From assembly GCF_029910655.1 (NCBI RefSeq), contig NZ_CP123897.1:3151547-3215546 (forward strand): DNA of 64,000 bases, read 5' to 3'. Origin of the DNA: Methylomonas sp. UP202. GTDB taxonomy: Bacteria; Pseudomonadota; Gammaproteobacteria; Methylococcales; Methylomonadaceae. Below the pieces are notes generated by a model, which was given only the letters and a program-made list of their open reading frames with translations, did not search any database and was not told the origin of the DNA. Shown here piece by piece: positions 61,741-64,000 of this stretch. How positions within the stretch are numbered: the first letter of the stretch is position 1; every line of letters begins with the position of its first letter. A program made the position numbers and the translations under genes.

Positions 61741-63507
61741 ATGAAGTCCCGAATTCCCGTATTTCTCGGCTTGTTGATCGTGCTGTCCGCTTGCGCGGGC
61801 GGACCACCGCCCCGGCCGGAGACTTGGCAACGCGGCGATTACCGCTATCTGCGGAGCTATTTGAGTTGGCTGATCGAAACCCAAATGGGCAAACAAGCCA
61901 TCGAAGGCTTGAGTATCGCCATTGTGGATGAGCAGCAAGTGGTGTGGTCGCAAGGCTTTGGTTACGCCGATAAGAAACGCGACGTGCCAGCATCGGCCGA
62001 GACCGTTTATAGAGTCGGCTCGATTTCCAAGTTGTTTACCGATACCTTGGTGATGCAATTGGCCGAGCAAGGCAAACTGGATATCGACCAAGCTCTACAG
62101 CGTTATTTGCCGAACTTTTCGATCAATTCGCGGTTCGCCGATACCGCCGCGATCACGCCGCGCAACATCATGAGCCATCATTCCGGATTGCCCGGCGACA
62201 TCGTCAACGGCATGTGGACGCAACACCCTCGGCCGTTCGGACAATTGGTCGAGCAACTCAAATCCGAATACGTCAGCAACCCGGCCAACACGGTATTTTC
62301 GTATTCCAATCTCGGCGTGACCTTGCTGGGCACGATGCTGGAAACGGTCAGCGCCACGCCGTTCAGCGTCTATGCCGATCGGCAATTACTCAAACCGCTG
62401 GGCATGCGCACCGCTCGATTCGCGCCGGGACTCGAAGGCGAACTGGCGTCGAAATCCTACCGGTTCGGCGACGAAAAACCCGAAGCGCCGCTACGCGACA
62501 TGCCGGCAGGCGGCTTGAATGCTAGTGTGTTGGACCTGAGCCGCTTCATGACGATGGTGTTTGCCGGCGGCGCGTCCGACGGCCGCCAGCTATTGAAACC
62601 GCAAACCGTCGCGGCCATGCTGAAACCGCAAAACGCCGATGTGCCGCTCGATGCCGGCCTAAAGGTCGGTCTGGGCTGGATGTTGCGGGACAACTTAAAC
62701 ATCGGGCCGATTGCCGAACACGGCGGCGCGACGCTGTACCAATTCAGCCTGTTGAGCTTGGCTACCGACCACAAAATCGGCGTCGTCGTGCTCAGCAACT
62801 CGCCCAACCAAGCCTTGCAGAAGATCAACAACGCCGCGCTGAAACTGGCGGTCGCGATCAAAACCGGCCAAGCCTTCCGCGAAACCGAAACACCGGCTAT
62901 CGAAACCCGCGCGCCAAACGCGGCCGAACAAAGCCAATTCGGCGGCCACTACGCGACGATGTTGGGCTACGTCGATGCCGCGAATACCGGTGACGGCATT
63001 TCCGCCGATTTGAACGGCAACTCGTTGGACATCGTGGTCCGCCCGGACGGCAAATTCGGTATTCGCTATTGGCTGCTGGGCTTTATTCCGATCCAACCGG
63101 AGGAACTGGCCGAGGTCGGTCTGTCGCTGAATGAGATTGCCGGCCGCCGGGTGCTGTTGGCTCATACAGAAGGCCAGACTGTTCCAATCGGCGAAAAAAT
63201 CGTCCCGACCGCGATACCGGCGGCTTGGCGGCGGCGCTTGGGCGACTACCGCATCGTCAATCTAGCCGACGGCGAAGCGATCGTTCCGGAGCGCTGCGCC
63301 TTGCGGGAACGCAACGGTTTTCTGGTGTTGGAATACGGGCTACCCAGCTTCGACATTGAAAAACAGACTTGGGCGCTCAAACCCATCGACGACGAGCAGG
63401 CCATTACCCACGGTCTGGGCCGCGGCATGGGCGACACCCTGCGCGTCGTCAAAATGGATGGCCGGGAGCTGATCGCCTATTCCGGCTATTTGTTGCAAAA
63501 GCAATAA
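61741..63507 (+). CDS. Lipoprotein serine hydrolase of the beta-lactamase/esterase family
   Basis: The 588-residue protein has lipobox LSAC (Cys18) after a hydrophobic signal. The penicillin-recognising fold shows the SxxK motif as Ser94-Ile-Ser-Lys97, the YxN motif as Tyr188-Ser-Asn190 and a C-terminal EHGG in place of KTG. About 150 residues at the C-terminus form a separate domain (from about residue 430). The family covers class C beta-lactamases, esterases and D-aminopeptidases, so the substrate is open. The start at 61741 gives a proper lipoprotein signal; an in-frame ATG lies six codons upstream. Confidence 0.85.
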   Translation: MKSRIPVFLGLLIVLSACAGGPPPRPETWQRGDYRYLRSYLSWLIETQMGKQAIEGLSIAIVDEQQVVWSQGFGYADKKRDVPASAETVYRVGSISKLFTDTLVMQLAEQGKLDIDQALQRYLPNFSINSRFADTAAITPRNIMSHHSGLPGDIVNGMWTQHPRPFGQLVEQLKSEYVSNPANTVFSYSNLGVTLLGTMLETVSATPFSVYADRQLLKPLGMRTARFAPGLEGELASKSYRFGDEKPEAPLRDMPAGGLNASVLDLSRFMTMVFAGGASDGRQLLKPQTVAAMLKPQNADVPLDAGLKVGLGWMLRDNLNIGPIAEHGGATLYQFSLLSLATDHKIGVVVLSNSPNQALQKINNAALKLAVAIKTGQAFRETETPAIETRAPNAAEQSQFGGHYATMLGYVDAANTGDGISADLNGNSLDIVVRPDGKFGIRYWLLGFIPIQPEELAEVGLSLNEIAGRRVLLAHTEGQTVPIGEKIVPTAIPAAWRRRLGDYRIVNLADGEAIVPERCALRERNGFLVLEYGLPSFDIEKQTWALKPIDDEQAITHGLGRGMGDTLRVVKMDGRELIAYSGYLLQKQ

Positions 63508-63566
63508 TCAGGCGCCGGCGGGCGCTAGAAAAACCGGATTGCGGTATCGCTATACCGAGGGCTATA

Positions 63567-63597
63567 GTGAATCCGCGCGACTGAGTCGCGGATTCAC
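63567..63597. repeat. 11-bp inverted repeat after the serine hydrolase gene
   Basis: GTGAATCCGCG at 63567-63577 is perfectly inverted at 63587-63597, and the intervening bases can pair further with a two-base bulge. There is no T-tract; it is REP-like or a weak terminator. Confidence 0.6.
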
Positions 63598-63712
63598 TGA
63601 TTGCTGGCGCATCCATTCCTGTTAAGCGCCAAAAGCCGATCGTTTTGGAGTGAAACCGGCCTAAAGCTAGCCCAACGCGCCAAGCAACACCCAACATGCA
63701 GCGGAGATCGTC

Positions 63713-63844
63713 ATGAAAATTCTAAAGCCAGCCAAGCGCATCGACTCACAACCGAGACTTACAAGCATTGACGGCACTTGGATTCCGGAAATCGTGTTCT
63801 TTAGCTTATTTCTGATCGATTGGTACTTGGGTTTTCCGATTTGA
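63713..63844 (+). CDS. Possible 43-residue small protein
   Basis: A 44-codon frame with GGAG upstream of the ATG encodes a basic N-terminus (MKILKPAKRID) and a hydrophobic end (PEIVFFSLFLIDWYLGFPI) that could insert in a membrane. It overlaps the convergent gene's 3' end by 44 bases, which weakens the case. The family is unknown. Confidence 0.4.
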   Translation: MKILKPAKRIDSQPRLTSIDGTWIPEIVFFSLFLIDWYLGFPI

Positions 63845-64000
63845 ACGACGGAGGCGGCGGCGTATCCACCGCGCCCGCCAACTGGTCGATCATCTCGCCA
63901 AACCGACTTAAGGCATCGTTGCCGCCTTGAAGATCGTGTAACAGACACAGAGTCGCGCGCGCCTCCGGCCAACGCTGCTGGCCCAATTGTTCATAAAGCG
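63801..64000 (-). CDS. C-terminal end of a TPR-like protein (cut by window edge)
   Basis: The last 65 residues of a minus-strand gene are visible. LYEQLGQQRWPEARATLCLL resembles a tetratricopeptide helix pair, followed by a Pro/Ser-rich disordered tail ending in EIS. The start lies beyond the window. The product cannot be named from this fragment. Confidence 0.6.
   Translation of the reverse strand, partial: LYEQLGQQRWPEARATLCLLHDLQGGNDALSRFGEMIDQLAGAVDTPPPPSFKSENPSTNRSEIS

Overview
The window is one dense, GC-rich bacterial chromosome segment that fits a gammaproteobacterial methanotroph of the Methylococcales, probably Methylomonas-like. This is inferred from gene content. A beta-ribofuranosylaminobenzene 5'-phosphate synthase points to tetrahydromethanopterin-dependent C1 metabolism. 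A single-domain bacteriohemerythrin, an S-methyl-5'-thioinosine phosphorylase salvage pair, SoxYZ and VPLP-type C-terminal sorting tails agree with it. No rRNA, tRNA, CRISPR array, phage or intact insertion sequence was seen.

Layout. 1-7.4 kb: argH, a small lipoprotein, a DksA/TraR-type zinc finger and a soluble NAD-reducing [NiFe] hydrogenase operon (hoxFUYHW). 7.4-8.5 kb: weakly coding DNA with one doubtful ORF. 8.5-10.8 kb: a four-gene OmpA-like / V4R / roadblock / roadblock-like operon of unknown function. 11-14.4 kb: HIT protein, FliL-like protein and nagZ overlapping a purine salvage pair. 14.4-19.1 kb: a small membrane protein and soxYZ around a perfect FNR/Anr-type box, then beta-RFAP synthase, HAD phosphatase, nucleotidyltransferase and a REC-GGEEF protein. 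19.2-29.5 kb: a cytochrome c oxidase operon (ctaC, ctaD, a 32-residue assembly protein, ctaG, ctaE, then SURF1, a SCO-like protein and ctaA) that runs straight into ftsY-ftsE-ftsX. There ctaA and ftsY form one uninterrupted reading frame joined through an eight-copy hexanucleotide repeat. 29.7-34.7 kb: bacteriohemerythrin and the overlapping bioBFHCD operon. 34.8-42 kb: comF, apbE, a TlpA-like thioredoxin, a phosphoesterase and a Sec-exported RTX-repeat protein. 42-47.1 kb: a sulfur-acquisition group (YezD-type protein, porin, sulfate-binding protein, a degenerate EAL protein and, behind a terminator, cysK). 48-53 kb: a FecI/FecR/TonB-receptor surface-signalling set. Here the receptor is a compositional mosaic and FecR carries an in-frame block of repeat-derived sequence. 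53-60.8 kb: a SEC-C/TPR/sulfotransferase protein and two proteins with VPLP-type tails. One of these is a 1290-residue Gly/Asn-rich protein with a duplication of about 497 residues. 61.4-64 kb: a monooxygenase-fold protein, a lipoprotein serine hydrolase and a gene cut by the window edge.

How the parts work together. The oxidase operon, hemerythrin, FNR-type boxes and Hox hydrogenase suggest a cell that manages scarce oxygen and has a hydrogen-derived NADH option. SoxYZ and the sulfate uptake group handle sulfur. The biotin operon supplies carboxylases. The main candidates for something new are the CtaA-FtsY fusion, the OmpA-V4R-roadblock operon, the duplicated Gly-rich exported protein and the mosaic TonB receptor. 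All of this was read by eye without database searches.
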